NCBI RefSeq assembly: GCF_000026185.1
Contig: NC_010694.1
Span: 248,001 to 312,000, forward strand
Length of the DNA stretch: 64,000 bases
Source of the DNA: Erwinia tasmaniensis Et1/99
GTDB taxonomy: Bacteria; Pseudomonadota; Gammaproteobacteria; Enterobacterales; Enterobacteriaceae
Direction: 5' to 3'
In this document: one piece after another, positions 1 through 8,123 of the stretch
Layout: every line of letters starts with the position of its first letter
Numbering within the stretch: the first letter of the stretch is position 1
Notes under the pieces: model-generated
What the model saw: only the letters and a program-made list of their open reading frames with translations
What the model was told of the DNA's origin: nothing
The model's database searches: none
Program-made: the position numbers and the translations under genes

Positions 1-969
1 TTCCTGCTGTTTAAGCTGCAAAAATACAGTCAAATCTTTTCGGCCGACGTCTCCGGCGTGGCGCTGAAACGCTTTTTCTATTTCTTTATTCCGGCCATGC
101 TGGTGGTCTATTTTCTCCAGCAGAATATGCGCAGCTGGCTGCTGTTTCTGGTCGGCACCGTGGCGTTTGGCCTGTTAACCTATGCGATCGTTGGCGGCAC
201 GCGCGCCAATATTATTATCGCCTTCGCCCTGTTTCTGTTTATCGGCATTATTCGTGGCTGGATAACGCTCTGGATGCTGGCTTTAGCAGGCGTTGGCGCG
301 ATTGTCGCGATGTTCTGGCTGGCGCTGAAGCGCTATAACCTTGACGTAAGCGGCTCGCAGGCGTTTTACACCTTCCTCTATCTGACGCGTGACACCTTCT
401 CGCCGTGGGAAAACCTGGGGCTGCTACTGCAAAACTACGACAGGATTGATTTTCAGGGCCTGGCACCAGTCTGGCGTGATTTCTATGTGTTTATTCCAAG
501 CTGGCTATGGCATGAAAGACCTTCTGTGGTTCTCAACAGCGCGAACTACTTTACCTGGGAAGTGCTGGACAACCACTCCGGGCTGGCCATCTCCCCTACG
601 CTGATCGGTTCGCTCGTCGTCATGGGCGGCGCGCTGTTTATTATGCTAGGGGCCGTCATGGTTGGGCTGATTATCAAATGGTTCGACTGGCTGTATGAAA
701 AAGGCCGCCAGGAGGAGAACCCTTATAAGGCGGCTATCCTGCAAAGTTTTTGCTTCGGCGCGGTCTTTAATATGATCGTGCTGGCGCGTGAGGGGTTAGA
801 TGCCTTTGTTTCTCGCGTGGTCTTTTTCTGCGTTATTTTTGCTGCCTGTGTGCTGGTGGCAAAACTGCTTTACTGGTTGCTCGACAGCGCCGGGCTTGTG
901 CGTGCGCGCAAAGGCCCGGCGTGCGCTCGCTCCAGCCTTAAACACTGTTTTGTAGGGAATGACTCATGA
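1..969 (+). CDS. wzyE: ECA polysaccharide polymerase WzyE (3' part, start lies outside window)
   Basis: The reading frame is open from base 1, so the gene begins upstream of the window and about 322 codons are present. The product is a multi-pass inner-membrane protein with many hydrophobic helices. Position next to wecG identifies it as the polymerase that assembles enterobacterial common antigen repeat units in the periplasm. The stop codon overlaps the wecG start by 4 bases (the ATGA at 966-969), so the two genes are translationally coupled. Assignment rests on context and general protein character, because the N-terminal half is not visible. Confidence 0.9.
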   Translation, partial: FLLFKLQKYSQIFSADVSGVALKRFFYFFIPAMLVVYFLQQNMRSWLLFLVGTVAFGLLTYAIVGGTRANIIIAFALFLFIGIIRGWITLWMLALAGVGAIVAMFWLALKRYNLDVSGSQAFYTFLYLTRDTFSPWENLGLLLQNYDRIDFQGLAPVWRDFYVFIPSWLWHERPSVVLNSANYFTWEVLDNHSGLAISPTLIGSLVVMGGALFIMLGAVMVGLIIKWFDWLYEKGRQEENPYKAAILQSFCFGAVFNMIVLAREGLDAFVSRVVFFCVIFAACVLVAKLLYWLLDSAGLVRARKGPACARSSLKHCFVGNDS

Positions 970-1706
970 GTGCCTCCGTCACCGTGCCAAAGTATCAGAT
1001 ACGTGGTTTAACCCTGTCAGGCTTTGCCGACATGGCGCAGTTTGTCGATTACCTCAATCAGCAGGGAGAGCTGAAAAAAGGCACGCTGGTGGCCATCAAC
1101 GCTGAGAAAGTACTGACCGCTGAGGCCAACCCTGCAATCTACCAACTGCTGACCGAGGCTGAATATAACTATGCCGATGGCATTAGCATCGTGCGTTCCA
1201 TCCGTAAAAAGTACCCACAGGCTAAGGTGTCGCGTATTGCCGGTGCCGATCTGTGGGAGGCGCTGATGGAGCGGGCCGGACGTGAAGGTACGCCGGTGTT
1301 TCTGGTAGGCGGGCGGCCGGAGATCCTCGCGCAGACGGCAGACAAGCTTTGTAAGCAGTGGAATGTCAATATCGTCGGGTCACAGGATGGTTTCTTCACG
1401 TCCGGGGAACGCGACGCGCTGTTTGCGCGTATCAAAGCCAGCGGTGCCCGGCTGGTCACGGTTGCCATGGGGTCTCCACGTCAGGAGATACTGATGCAGG
1501 CCTGTAAGGCTGTTTATCCCGATGCGCTGTATATGGGAGTGGGGGGAACTTACGACGTGTTCACCGGGCAGGTGAAGAGAGCGCCCAAAATTTGGCAAAA
1601 TATGGGGCTGGAATGGCTCTATCGCCTGATTTTGCAGCCTTCACGCCTTAAACGTCAGTTTAGTTTGCTGAAATATCTCAACTATCACTGGCGTGGAGAC
1701 CTTTGA
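966..1706 (+). CDS. wecG: UDP-N-acetyl-D-mannosaminuronate transferase WecG
   Basis: This 246-residue protein belongs to the WecG/TagA glycosyltransferase family (GT26). It adds ManNAcA to GlcNAc-PP-undecaprenol, the second step of ECA lipid-linked repeat synthesis, at the cytoplasmic face of the membrane. Family motifs are visible: an ADGISIV segment around residues 70-76, a VGSQDGFF segment mid-protein, and a C-terminal RAPKIWQ...GLEWLYRL block. It is the last ECA gene here. E. coli has the transporter gene yifK next, but in this window the tRNA operon follows directly. Confidence 0.95.
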   Translation: MSASVTVPKYQIRGLTLSGFADMAQFVDYLNQQGELKKGTLVAINAEKVLTAEANPAIYQLLTEAEYNYADGISIVRSIRKKYPQAKVSRIAGADLWEALMERAGREGTPVFLVGGRPEILAQTADKLCKQWNVNIVGSQDGFFTSGERDALFARIKASGARLVTVAMGSPRQEILMQACKAVYPDALYMGVGGTYDVFTGQVKRAPKIWQNMGLEWLYRLILQPSRLKRQFSLLKYLNYHWRGDL

Positions 1707-1835
1707 ACAGCGGTATATTTGCTCATTCACGTGCGTGTACGCTCTGTTTTTGCAGTAAAATGCACAAAAAGCGCTGCGACTTTAGACGGAATGCACAAAG
1801 CGTAAGCAAACGCGTTTTTTTTGTGAAAAAAGCAC

Positions 1836-1864
1836 TGGACAGGTAGGGCTCTCGCCCGTAGTAT
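1836..1864 (+). promoter_or_regulatory. Candidate sigma-70 promoter of the tRNA operon
   Basis: A TGGACA -35 box (1836-1841), a 17-bp spacer and a TAGTAT -10 box (1859-1864) stand just ahead of tRNA-Arg. The sequence after the -10 box is GC-rich, as expected for a stringently controlled stable-RNA promoter. Predicted transcript start is near 1871. This is a pattern match only. Confidence 0.55.
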
Positions 1865-1885
1865 GCACATCCGCAACGGCGCTAC

Positions 1886-1962
<77 letters not shown>

Positions 1963-2039
1963 TTAACTTTGTGCGCAAGAGCTGCGGTGGTAACATTTAC
2001 CGCGTTAGTAAGAAGTAAAGTTGTTCTGGTAGTAGGTGT

Positions 2040-2116
2040 GGTGGCTATAGCTCAGTTGGTAGAGCCCTGGATTGTGATTCCAGTTGTCGTGGGTTCGAGT
2101 CCCATTAGCCACCCCA
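2040..2116 (+). tRNA. hisR: tRNA-His(GTG)
   Basis: A 77-nt tRNA including the extra 5' G (G-1) that is the identity element of tRNA-His. The anticodon is GTG (GGATTGTGATTCC) and CCA is encoded. Second gene of the cluster. Confidence 0.97.
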
Positions 2117-2129
2117 GATTTTGTAGTAT

Positions 2130-2216
2130 GCGAAGGTGGCGGAATTGGTAGACGCGCTAGCTTCAGGTGTTAGTGTCTTAACGGACGTGAGGGTTCAAGT
2201 CCCTCTCTTCGCACCA
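2130..2216 (+). tRNA. leuT: tRNA-Leu(CAG), leuT type
   Basis: An 87-nt class II tRNA with a long variable arm. The anticodon CAG lies in GCTTCAGGTG, and CCA is encoded. Only 13 bp separate it from tRNA-His, which indicates one primary transcript. Confidence 0.97.
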
Positions 2217-2244
2217 CAAAATCGACAGCAGTAAATGCAGTTTT

Positions 2245-2321
2245 CGGCGAGTAGCGCAGCTTGGTAGCGCAACTGGTTTGGGACCAGTGGGTCGGAGGTT
2301 CGAATCCTCTCTCGCCGACCA
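2245..2321 (+). tRNA. proM: tRNA-Pro(TGG), first copy
   Basis: A 77-nt tRNA with anticodon TGG (GGTTTGGGACC) and encoded CCA. It is identical base for base to the copy at 2408-2484. Confidence 0.97.
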
Positions 2322-2330
2322 ATTTTAAAA

Positions 2331-2351
2331 ACCTGCTATTGCGGGTTTTTT
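2331..2351 (+). terminator. Hairpin with T tract between the two tRNA-Pro genes
   Basis: ACCTGC and GCGGGT arms around a TATT loop are followed by a run of T. The stem contains a T-G pair, so it is probably a leaky terminator. It resembles the stronger one after the second proline gene, as expected if the gene and its terminator were duplicated together. Confidence 0.6.
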
Positions 2352-2407
2352 GCTAAAACCTTCGGGTTTAGTATAAAAAAGAAAAGTAGTGGCAATAAAG
2401 AAGTATT

Positions 2408-2484
2408 CGGCGAGTAGCGCAGCTTGGTAGCGCAACTGGTTTGGGACCAGTGGGTCGGAGGTTCGAATCCTCTCTCGCCGACCA
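2408..2484 (+). tRNA. proM: tRNA-Pro(TGG), second identical copy
   Basis: All 77 bases are the same as in the first tRNA-Pro. It lies behind a terminator-like hairpin, so its expression needs readthrough or a promoter in the AT-rich spacer (2352-2407). Only one proM is present at this place in E. coli. Confidence 0.97.
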
Positions 2485-2490
2485 ATTTAG

Positions 2491-2519
2491 AAACCTGCTT
2501 GAAAAAGCAGGTTTTTTTT
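2491..2519 (+). terminator. Rho-independent terminator of the tRNA operon
   Basis: AAACCTGCTT pairs with AAGCAGGTTT across a short GAAA loop, followed by eight T. This is a strong intrinsic terminator closing the tRNA cluster. Confidence 0.85.
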
Positions 2520-2602
2520 CGTCCGTAGCTAACAGGATGAGAACCTCCGAAGGAGGTTTGAGCCGAGCGAAGCGAGAGCACATCTTTAAGCCAGAAACGA
2601 AT
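2520..2602. other. Spacer between tRNA terminator and toxin terminator
   Basis: No gene is visible. A small perfect hairpin (AACCTCC-GAA-GGAGGTT, 2542-2558) and a GCGAAGCGAG stretch are present. Nothing here is assigned a function. Confidence 0.4.
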
Positions 2603-2631
2603 AAAGGCGGGGTGGTCAATCCCCCGCCTTT
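2603..2631 (-). terminator. Terminator of the small toxin mRNA
   Basis: A perfect 10-bp stem, AAAGGCGGGG with CCCCGCCTTT, encloses a 9-nt loop 20 bp past the toxin stop codon. The stem is GC-rich with A/T at its base and works on either strand. On the minus strand it would end the toxin transcript at about 345 nt. Confidence 0.65.
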
Positions 2632-2650
2632 AATCAAGTTCCTTCAGTCC

Positions 2651-2746
2651 TCACGGGCATCCGGTCAGCTGCTTGATGGCAACGATAATCTGCAATGTAA
2701 CGAGGATAATCTCCAGCGCTACAAGGATAGTAGCCGGGCTTATCAC
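2651..2746 (-). CDS. Small hydrophobic type I toxin-like peptide (31 aa)
   Basis: The frame opens with GTG at 2746 behind a good ribosome site (AAGGAG, 9 nt upstream), with an in-frame TGA just before that site. The peptide has a short polar start, a single membrane-spanning core rich in Ile, Val and Leu (about residues 7-24, containing one Glu and one Gln), and a Lys-Gln tail. Size, composition and layout match TisB, ZorO and DinQ, which insert in the inner membrane and collapse its potential. No close sequence relative is recalled, so the family name is open. The assignment rests on peptide character, a long 5' leader, a terminator, and a divergent small RNA complementary to the leader. Confidence 0.7.
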   Translation of the reverse strand: MISPATILVALEIILVTLQIIVAIKQLTGCP

Positions 2747-2816
2747 TTGGGCAATCTCCTTTCAAAGAGAGCGCCACACGCCGGTTATGCCTTTGGGCTT
2801 CCCTCCCGGTGCGTAT

Positions 2817-2841
2817 CCTGTTGACAGACACAAGCAGCACT
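2817..2841 (-). promoter_or_regulatory. Antisense-pairing region in toxin mRNA leader
   Basis: This stretch of the toxin 5' leader, 71-95 nt upstream of the start codon, is complementary to the 5' end of the divergent small RNA (3028-3052). The core (2820-2839 against 3031-3050) differs at one base, which gives a G-U wobble in RNA. Two more wobbles extend the duplex to about 25 bp. A pairing site far upstream of the start is the tisB/istR and zorO/orzO arrangement, where the small RNA blocks a ribosome standby site. Confidence 0.6.
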
Positions 2842-2953
2842 CTTTTGAGTGGAGGCAGACCAGGCAGCACCACCTGTTTCCGGTCGGGAAAACTCGAAAC
2901 GGCTGCATTCAGTCACCTGAAAAGTGCCACTCTGAGTATCTGTCAGCCTGCTG

Positions 2954-2983
2954 ATTATATGCACGGGATCATGATACAGACAA
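2954..2983 (-). promoter_or_regulatory. Promoter of toxin mRNA
   Basis: On the minus strand there is a TTGTCT -35 box (2978-2983), an 18-bp spacer and a perfect TATAAT -10 box (2954-2959). Predicted start near 2947 gives a leader of about 200 nt. No LexA-type box is evident nearby. Confidence 0.6.
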
Positions 2984-2994
2984 ATCAAGTTTGG

Positions 2995-3022
2995 TTGACG
3001 CTACAACGAAAAGTGCTAGACT
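2995..3022 (+). promoter_or_regulatory. Promoter of antitoxin small RNA
   Basis: A TTGACG -35 box (2995-3000), a 16-bp spacer and a TAGACT -10 box (3017-3022) are preceded by TGC, an extended -10 element. Predicted start near 3029. The promoter is divergent from the toxin promoter, with the two -35 boxes only about 11 bp apart. Confidence 0.65.
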
Positions 3023-3028
3023 CTACCC

Positions 3029-3118
3029 TTGTTGACAGATACAAGCAGCATTGTTCCTGAAAGCGACTACCCATCGCCCTGGAACAAAAAATAACCGGCT
3101 CATAAGGCCGGTTTTTTT
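3029..3118 (+). ncRNA. Putative type I antitoxin small RNA
   Basis: A short transcript of about 90 nt is delimited by the upstream promoter and by a strong intrinsic terminator (AACCGGC/GCCGGTT stem at 3093-3113, followed by T). Its first about 24 nt are complementary to the toxin leader. No credible open reading frame is present. The role is inferred from IstR and OrzO: pairing with the toxin mRNA to prevent translation. Confidence 0.65.
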
Positions 3119-3418
3119 ATGCCTGTTTAAGATTTTCGGCACCCGAGCCTCCAGTTTAACAAGGTGGACAGGTCATAATAGCGAGATTGCATTCGCTATC
3201 AATAAGTCGTTGGCACGCGCTGTCGCTATTAGAAGACGTATAATCCTCTGTATTATCACCTTTTTTCTAAATATTCTGCAAGTTGTCTTTCGCTGGCGAC
3301 GTTTACGCCACCGTTCCGTTTGCGTCTGGCTTCTGTCCAGTTAACTCATGGCGTACATTATAAAAAAATCATATTAAAATCAGTAAGATATAAATTTATT
3401 TCTGGTATCATTCCCATT
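3119..3418. other. Region upstream of glmZ (no gene)
   Basis: There is no credible coding sequence. It carries the two GlrR-like sites listed separately and an A/T-rich stretch (3358-3400) suited to DNA bending, as expected between an enhancer-type activator and a sigma-54 promoter. In E. coli this neighbourhood holds aslB and aslA, which are absent here. Confidence 0.5.
3221..3301 (+). promoter_or_regulatory. Two GlrR-like activator sites upstream of glmZ
   Basis: TGTC-N10-GACG occurs at 3221-3238 and again at 3284-3301. Each matches the GlrR (YfhA) consensus TGTC-N10-GACA at 7 of 8 fixed bases. They lie about 145-225 bp upstream of the predicted glmZ start, a normal distance for a sigma-54 activator. 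Confidence 0.6.
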
Positions 3419-3435
3419 TTGGCATGCAGTGTGCA
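3419..3435 (+). promoter_or_regulatory. Sigma-54 promoter of glmZ
   Basis: TTGGCATGCAGTGTGCA fits the -24/-12 consensus YTGGCACG-N4-TTGCW with two mismatches. The essential GG (3421-3422) and GC (3433-3434) have the required spacing. Position +1 is predicted at 3446, next to the GTAG at which GlmZ RNA begins. Confidence 0.65.
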
Positions 3436-3446
3436 AGAATAGTCGC

Positions 3447-3643
3447 GTAGATGCTCATTCCACCTCTTATGTTTGCGCAAGCTTCATAAACCTGGGAATG
3501 ATGCAGAGCCATTTACGGTACCTGTTGCCCAACCCGCCAATATCGTTCAGGCCTTATTGGATCTCGGGCACACCGTTGAGTCGGGTACCAATCGGTTGTC
3601 TTACCGACCTGATATTTATACCTGCCGACCGGCAGGTTTTTTT
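3447..3643 (+). ncRNA. glmZ: GlmZ small regulatory RNA
   Basis: The 5' part (GTAGATGCTCATTCC, then CTCTTATGTT) and an internal GAATGATGCAGAGCC-TTTACGGT block are strongly conserved with E. coli GlmZ. It ends with a CCTGCCGACCGGCAGG hairpin and a run of ten T. Full-length GlmZ, with Hfq, activates glmS translation when glucosamine-6-phosphate is low; RapZ and RNase E inactivate it. Its place directly behind the 3' end of hemY is the same as in E. coli. The central part diverges from E. coli. Confidence 0.92.
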
Positions 3644-3680
3644 TTTATCACCACCTTATCGTCGGCCGTGTTACAGGCAT

Positions 3681-3706
3681 AAAAAAGCCGGGCTGTGTGC
3701 CCGGCT
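3681..3706 (-). terminator. Terminator of the hemCDXY operon
   Basis: Read on the minus strand, AGCCGGGC-ACACA-GCCCGGCT is followed by six T, 17 bp past the hemY stop. Confidence 0.85.
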
Positions 3707-3723
3707 GGTTATATCTGGATGAT

Positions 3724-4914
3724 TCAGGGATTGTTTTTTAGCGTCAGCATCAGGCCGTCACGACGCATGGTTGCGGCCTCCTCCGTCTTATGCTGGCGGT
3801 CGAGCGTATCGGCCAGCCACGCATAATCGAAGGCATCCGGGCGCTGTTGCAGTGCGGCCCTGAAAGCTTCACTTGCCTGCTCCCACTCGCCGTGTTTCAT
3901 CAGCAGCTGACCCAGCGTACTATGTAGCAACGGTGTGGCACCGTGTTGCTTAATCTGCTGGCGCAGCATTTTTTCCAGCTGTTCCGGGTTACCGGTTTTC
4001 AGACGCGGCATCAGCAGCACCAGACGCTCATCATAATGACGTTTCAGACCTTCCAGCACAATTTTCTGCGCGGTATCGTGATCGTCACAGACGATAAGAT
4101 GATCTGCCATTGCCACCTGTAGCGTTGTCTCATGGCGCGTTTTGCGGCTTTGATTTTGCCACCAGCGTTTCAGACCCTCGCTGCCCTGGTCGGCCATCGC
4201 CTGGCTCATCAGGCCAAGCCAGCACTGCTGTTGCAGTTCAAGCCTGTGTGCTGCATCACCTAACTGAATTTTCTCCATAGCGGGCAGAACATTCAGCAGC
4301 GCGCCCCAGGCTTGAGTGCGTATATAAGCCTGTTCCGCCAGCCGCAGCACTTCAGGATGACGCGGTGCGATCTCCAGCAGGCGGTCAATACCGTGGCGTG
4401 CCGCATGATCTTCATTACGTGCCAGCTGAATGCGCACGCGGGTGATCTCCACCGGCAGCGGGTCACCGTCATTGAGTTCGCTGGCGCGTTCCATATGCTG
4501 ATTGGCGCGCTTCTCGTCACCGCGCTGCTGGGCAGCTTCAGCCGCCAGCAGGTAGTTGACCATAGGCTGTTCGGCATGGTCTGCGTGATGAGACAGCAGT
4601 TTCTCAACCTGCTTGTAATCGCCTTCCGCGAGCTTTATCAGCGCGGCGTTAGTCTGCTTACGTGCACTGCGTCTTTTGCGGCCGGTAAACCAGCCACGGG
4701 TCCGGGCACCGGTACGAAGCATCCGGCGCAGCAGCCACTCAACCGACAAAATGACGACCAGGGATAATAGCAGGATGATGACCAGACCTGTGACGCTGGT
4801 TTCGATATTCCAGTTATCGGTCTGGATCAGCACGTAGCCCTGGTGGCCGGCAATGATTGGCCCTACGACCACACCAGCAATCAACAGCAGGAATAACAGC
4901 AGAACTTTTAACAT
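3724..4914 (-). CDS. hemY: HemY, haem-synthesis associated TPR protein
   Basis: A 396-residue inner-membrane protein with two N-terminal hydrophobic segments (about residues 1-22 and 40-62) and a cytoplasmic body of tetratricopeptide-like helical repeats. Length equals that of E. coli HemY (398). It is the last gene of hemC-hemD-hemX-hemY, 2 bp after hemX. Its exact role in tetrapyrrole metabolism is not settled. It is not the protoporphyrinogen oxidase called HemY in other bacteria; that function here belongs to hemG. Confidence 0.95.
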   Translation of the reverse strand: MLKVLLLFLLLIAGVVVGPIIAGHQGYVLIQTDNWNIETSVTGLVIILLLSLVVILSVEWLLRRMLRTGARTRGWFTGRKRRSARKQTNAALIKLAEGDYKQVEKLLSHHADHAEQPMVNYLLAAEAAQQRGDEKRANQHMERASELNDGDPLPVEITRVRIQLARNEDHAARHGIDRLLEIAPRHPEVLRLAEQAYIRTQAWGALLNVLPAMEKIQLGDAAHRLELQQQCWLGLMSQAMADQGSEGLKRWWQNQSRKTRHETTLQVAMADHLIVCDDHDTAQKIVLEGLKRHYDERLVLLMPRLKTGNPEQLEKMLRQQIKQHGATPLLHSTLGQLLMKHGEWEQASEAFRAALQQRPDAFDYAWLADTLDRQHKTEEAATMRRDGLMLTLKNNP

Positions 4915-4916
4915 AA

Positions 4917-6056
4917 TTATTCTCCCTGTTTCGGCTGCGGAGCCGCTGCAGCGGAAGGCTGTGCAAGGAGATTGCGCACGCGAGTCTGCATCAGTTTATC
5001 GATAACGGGCTGGCTGAGTAATGTTTCCGGCACATCCATTGAGATACTCTGTTCGCTCAAGTCATCCAGCTGGCTAAGATAAGCTTTGGTGTTCGCGTCG
5101 CTGGTATCGTACCAGGCACGTATCCACGCGGAAACGGTGTCGATCGACTGTTTGTAAATTTCGTCCTGATGACGAGGAACGGCCTGGGCCGCAATCAGCA
5201 GGCGTGAACGGATGTTCTCGCGCAGGTAAACGTCCTGATTCGGCGCCAGCAGAGGTTCCGCCGTGGCATCGCGGCGGCGGATGGTGATGAAGTCATCCAT
5301 AAAGTTATGCCAGCTTTTTACCAGATTTTGCCGCCACTCACGCAGTGAGGAGGAGAGGGCACCGCTGTCGGCATCCATCGGCTCGTCGTCGCTGGTGTTA
5401 TCAGCAAGACGCAGATTATCGATGCCGTTAGATAGCTGATTCAGCTTAAGAATGACGCCGTCATAGTCAACCTGGCTTAGCGCGGAAAGCGTGCTGATAT
5501 CCTGGGCAAGCGCACGGCGTGCGCCGATAAGGCTGGGATCGTTCATATCCGCCAGGCTGGCATCTGCGCTTTTCAGCAGGGCGGCGGCGCTGGTGACATC
5601 GCGATCGTTCCACAGTTTGCGTCCGGCCATTTTTACCAGATAGTCCGCCTGGGCCAACATCCAGGTTTGGGCATCGCTGCCTGAAATGGTGGCCACTTTT
5701 TGCTTCAGCTCGTCCAGCTGCTGGTTCAGTACGGCCTGCTGCTGGCGCGCGGTGTCCAGCGCGCCGGTTTGCGCCGTCAGCTTCTCAACCAGAGATTGCT
5801 TATCGTTCGCGGACTGCTTCTGTAGCCCGGAAAGCTGTGCCGCCAGGCTTTGATTGGTCTCGGCCTGAAGTTGCGCCTGATGTTTTCCATACATATAGAG
5901 ACCCGCACCTACCGCCAGAGCGATAGCAATAGCGACTGCACCGAGCACGGTTCCGCTACGCCCACCTTGTGACGGCTGCTGAGGTTCAGCAGCTGAGGTT
6001 TCAACCGCTGGGGTGGTCTCTTCAACCATGGCGGAGGAATCTTTGTGTTCCGTCAT
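4917..6056 (-). CDS. hemX: HemX, uroporphyrinogen-operon membrane protein
   Basis: A 379-residue protein with a polar Pro/Glu/Gln-rich N-terminus, one transmembrane helix (about residues 35-56), a coiled-coil stretch (about 60-125) and a large helical C-terminal domain probably in the periplasm. In E. coli it was once thought to be a uroporphyrinogen methyltransferase, but it lacks the fold of one. Third gene of the hem operon, with a 96-bp gap after hemD. Confidence 0.94.
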   Translation of the reverse strand: MTEHKDSSAMVEETTPAVETSAAEPQQPSQGGRSGTVLGAVAIAIALAVGAGLYMYGKHQAQLQAETNQSLAAQLSGLQKQSANDKQSLVEKLTAQTGALDTARQQQAVLNQQLDELKQKVATISGSDAQTWMLAQADYLVKMAGRKLWNDRDVTSAAALLKSADASLADMNDPSLIGARRALAQDISTLSALSQVDYDGVILKLNQLSNGIDNLRLADNTSDDEPMDADSGALSSSLREWRQNLVKSWHNFMDDFITIRRRDATAEPLLAPNQDVYLRENIRSRLLIAAQAVPRHQDEIYKQSIDTVSAWIRAWYDTSDANTKAYLSQLDDLSEQSISMDVPETLLSQPVIDKLMQTRVRNLLAQPSAAAAPQPKQGE

Positions 6057-6152
6057 AATGGCTCATCCCATTTTTAAGTGACAAAGTCTTAATCTTTCGC
6101 ATTGCAGGCGTAGTGACTGCCTTCCTGTTACGCGAAGTCTTTAAGGATATAA

Positions 6153-6890
6153 TTATATCGCACGCAATAGTGCATCATTATCCGCACCGTCGGCGACATC
6201 AATGTTCGCCCATCCGAGTTTTCGCGCCAGAGTGGCCAGGCGCTCACTGACGATCACCAGTCGACAGTGCAACAGCCATTCATCACGATCGATATCGGTG
6301 AAAAGCGAGTAGAGCTGCTGCAACATTTCACCGCTGGTCACCACCAGCGTGTCGATGCCCTGGTTGCGCCAGCGTCGGCCCTCTTCTGCGCCGTGATAGT
6401 GCTTGTTGCAGCGTTGATAACACTCAATAAATTCTACTTTAGCGCCGCGATTAAGCAGTGTTTCCGCCAATAATTCACGCCCCCCGTTGCCGCGCAGAAT
6501 CAACGCACGTTTACCCGTTACGACTTGCAAATCGGGCAGCTGGATCAGTATTTCACTGGTTTCCTGCTCGTGTGGCCACGAAACCTGACGCCCGCTGGCC
6601 GCATGAAATGCCAGTGCGGTACTGCGCCCTATTGCATAATAGTTCAGGCTGGCGGGCCATGTTGACTCTAAACGGTTAAATGTGGGTTGAGCATAGTGGA
6701 TGACGTGTTGCGACAGAATAAAAACCAGGTCTCCTGCCTCCAGCGCCTCAAGGCGATCGGGCAGTCTGTCCAGCTGGGTTCCTGGGGTAAATTCTATCAG
6801 CGGGAACGACCAGGCAACTCTCCCCTGAAGACGCAGACGGCTAACCAGCTCATCTGCTGCCGGCGCAGGGCGAGTGACCAGAATGCTCAT
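6153..6890 (-). CDS. hemD: Uroporphyrinogen-III synthase
   Basis: A 245-residue enzyme that cyclises hydroxymethylbilane with inversion of ring D to give uroporphyrinogen III. The bilobed HemD fold is recognisable by the LVTRPAP start, the [10 protein letters not shown] segment near residue 57 and the [11 protein letters not shown] motif around residues 180-190. Its start overlaps the hemC stop by 4 bases, so translation is coupled. Confidence 0.95.
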   Translation of the reverse strand: MSILVTRPAPAADELVSRLRLQGRVAWSFPLIEFTPGTQLDRLPDRLEALEAGDLVFILSQHVIHYAQPTFNRLESTWPASLNYYAIGRSTALAFHAASGRQVSWPHEQETSEILIQLPDLQVVTGKRALILRGNGGRELLAETLLNRGAKVEFIECYQRCNKHYHGAEEGRRWRNQGIDTLVVTSGEMLQQLYSLFTDIDRDEWLLHCRLVIVSERLATLARKLGWANIDVADGADNDALLRAI

Positions 6891-7828
6891 GCCGGTGGGT
6901 TCCCCTGATATACCGCCGCGAGAATATCGCGCGCGCCATTCTCCAGGAGTTCTTCAGCCAGTGAGATGCCCATTTTTTCGGCATCCGCTCGCGGGCCGCG
7001 GCGTTCGCCACGTACCATCTCGTTGCCATCCGGTGAGCCAACCAGCCCGCGAAGCCACAGCTGGTCGTCTTCCAGCAGCGCATAACTGCCAATCGGCACC
7101 TGGCAACCGCCTTCCAGCCGGGTATTCATGGCCCGTTCGGCGCTCACCCGGCATGCGGTCTCACTATGGTTTAACGCAGCGAGCAAAGCGATAGTCTGTA
7201 TATCGTCGAGGCGGCATTCAATACCGACCGCGCCCTGGCCAACGGCAGGCAGCGACTCTTCAGCGGGCATCACCTGACGGATACGATCGCCCAGGCCCAG
7301 TCGTTTCAATCCGGCAACGGCCAGAATAATGGCGTCATATTCTCCCGCATCCAGTTTCCCGAGGCGAGTGCCGACGTTACCACGCAGTGAACGGATCACC
7401 AGGTCTGGGCGGCGGGCGCTGAGCTGGCACTGCCGGCGCAGGCTGGATGTGCCGACAATGGCACCCTGGGGCAATGAGTCCACCGATGTATAATGATGTG
7501 ACACAAACGCGTCATGGGGGTCTTCGCGCTCACAGATAGCCACTAACCCCAGCCCTGGCGGAAAGGCAACCGGCACATCTTTCATTGAGTGTACGGCAAT
7601 ATCCGCGCTGCCTGACAGCATGGCCTGCTCCAGTTCTTTCACGAATAACCCCTTACCTCCCACCTTCGCCAGCGGGGTATCGAGGATCACATCTCCACGC
7701 GTCACCATCGGCAGCAGCTCTACGCGCAGCCCCGGATGACAGGCGATTAAACGTCGTTGTACATACTCCGCCTGCCATAAGGCAAGAGGACTTCTCCTGG
7801 TGGCAATTCTTAAAATTTTGTCTGACAT
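6887..7828 (-). CDS. hemC: Hydroxymethylbilane synthase (porphobilinogen deaminase)
   Basis: A 313-residue enzyme that polymerises four porphobilinogen units. Clear family blocks are [36 protein letters not shown] and the [12 protein letters not shown] motif whose Cys (about residue 242) holds the dipyrromethane cofactor. It is the first gene of the hem operon and divergent from cyaA. Confidence 0.97.
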   Translation of the reverse strand: MSDKILRIATRRSPLALWQAEYVQRRLIACHPGLRVELLPMVTRGDVILDTPLAKVGGKGLFVKELEQAMLSGSADIAVHSMKDVPVAFPPGLGLVAICEREDPHDAFVSHHYTSVDSLPQGAIVGTSSLRRQCQLSARRPDLVIRSLRGNVGTRLGKLDAGEYDAIILAVAGLKRLGLGDRIRQVMPAEESLPAVGQGAVGIECRLDDIQTIALLAALNHSETACRVSAERAMNTRLEGGCQVPIGSYALLEDDQLWLRGLVGSPDGNEMVRGERRGPRADAEKMGISLAEELLENGARDILAAVYQGNPPA

Positions 7829-8123
7829 GCTTGATACCGTTTTGATCGTTCACTGATTATCCTATCATTGAACCGGGAAGGCTGTCAGTTAAACGGCGGT
7901 GAAGGGTGGTATTACGGTAGTTTGACAGTAAAATGTGCTAGACTAGCAGGTAGCGCAAATTTCTTTATGGTCAATCTGGCGGGTGTTAGATTGGTCACGT
8001 TTCCAGCCATAATGTGTACCCTTATATTTTTAAAGCAAACGGCAGATTTCGGAAACCGAACTTTTTTATACCCTTGTCGGTCATCAACGGGGTATAGGCA
8101 CTGGGATAATCAGGTGAAACGTC
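7829..8123. promoter_or_regulatory. Divergent hemC/cyaA control region
   Basis: A 295-bp gene-free region between two divergent genes. A TTGACA motif at 7922-7927 and an AT-rich stretch near 8020-8035 may belong to promoters, but no spacing is fully convincing. The CRP site is listed separately. Confidence 0.5.
7984..7999 (+). promoter_or_regulatory. CRP site of cyaA
   Basis: TGTTA-GATTGG-TCACG matches the CRP consensus at 8 of 10 half-site positions. It is nearly the same as the recalled E. coli cyaA site, through which CRP-cAMP represses the gene. It lies about 125-140 bp before the cyaA start. Confidence 0.65.

Noticed and set aside
2542..2574. Hairpin and GCGAAGCGAG stretch as an attachment site remnant
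   Set aside because: No direct repeat of a tRNA 3' end is visible downstream, so an att site is not supported.
2336..3344. Frames of 60-127 codons over the tRNA-Pro, toxin and small RNA region
   Set aside because: They cross tRNA genes, terminators and promoters. Only the 31-codon toxin frame has a ribosome site and matching regulatory layout.
7922..7959. TTGACA with nearby TAGACT as a cyaA promoter
   Set aside because: The gap between the two hexamers is only 11 bp, too short for a sigma-70 promoter.
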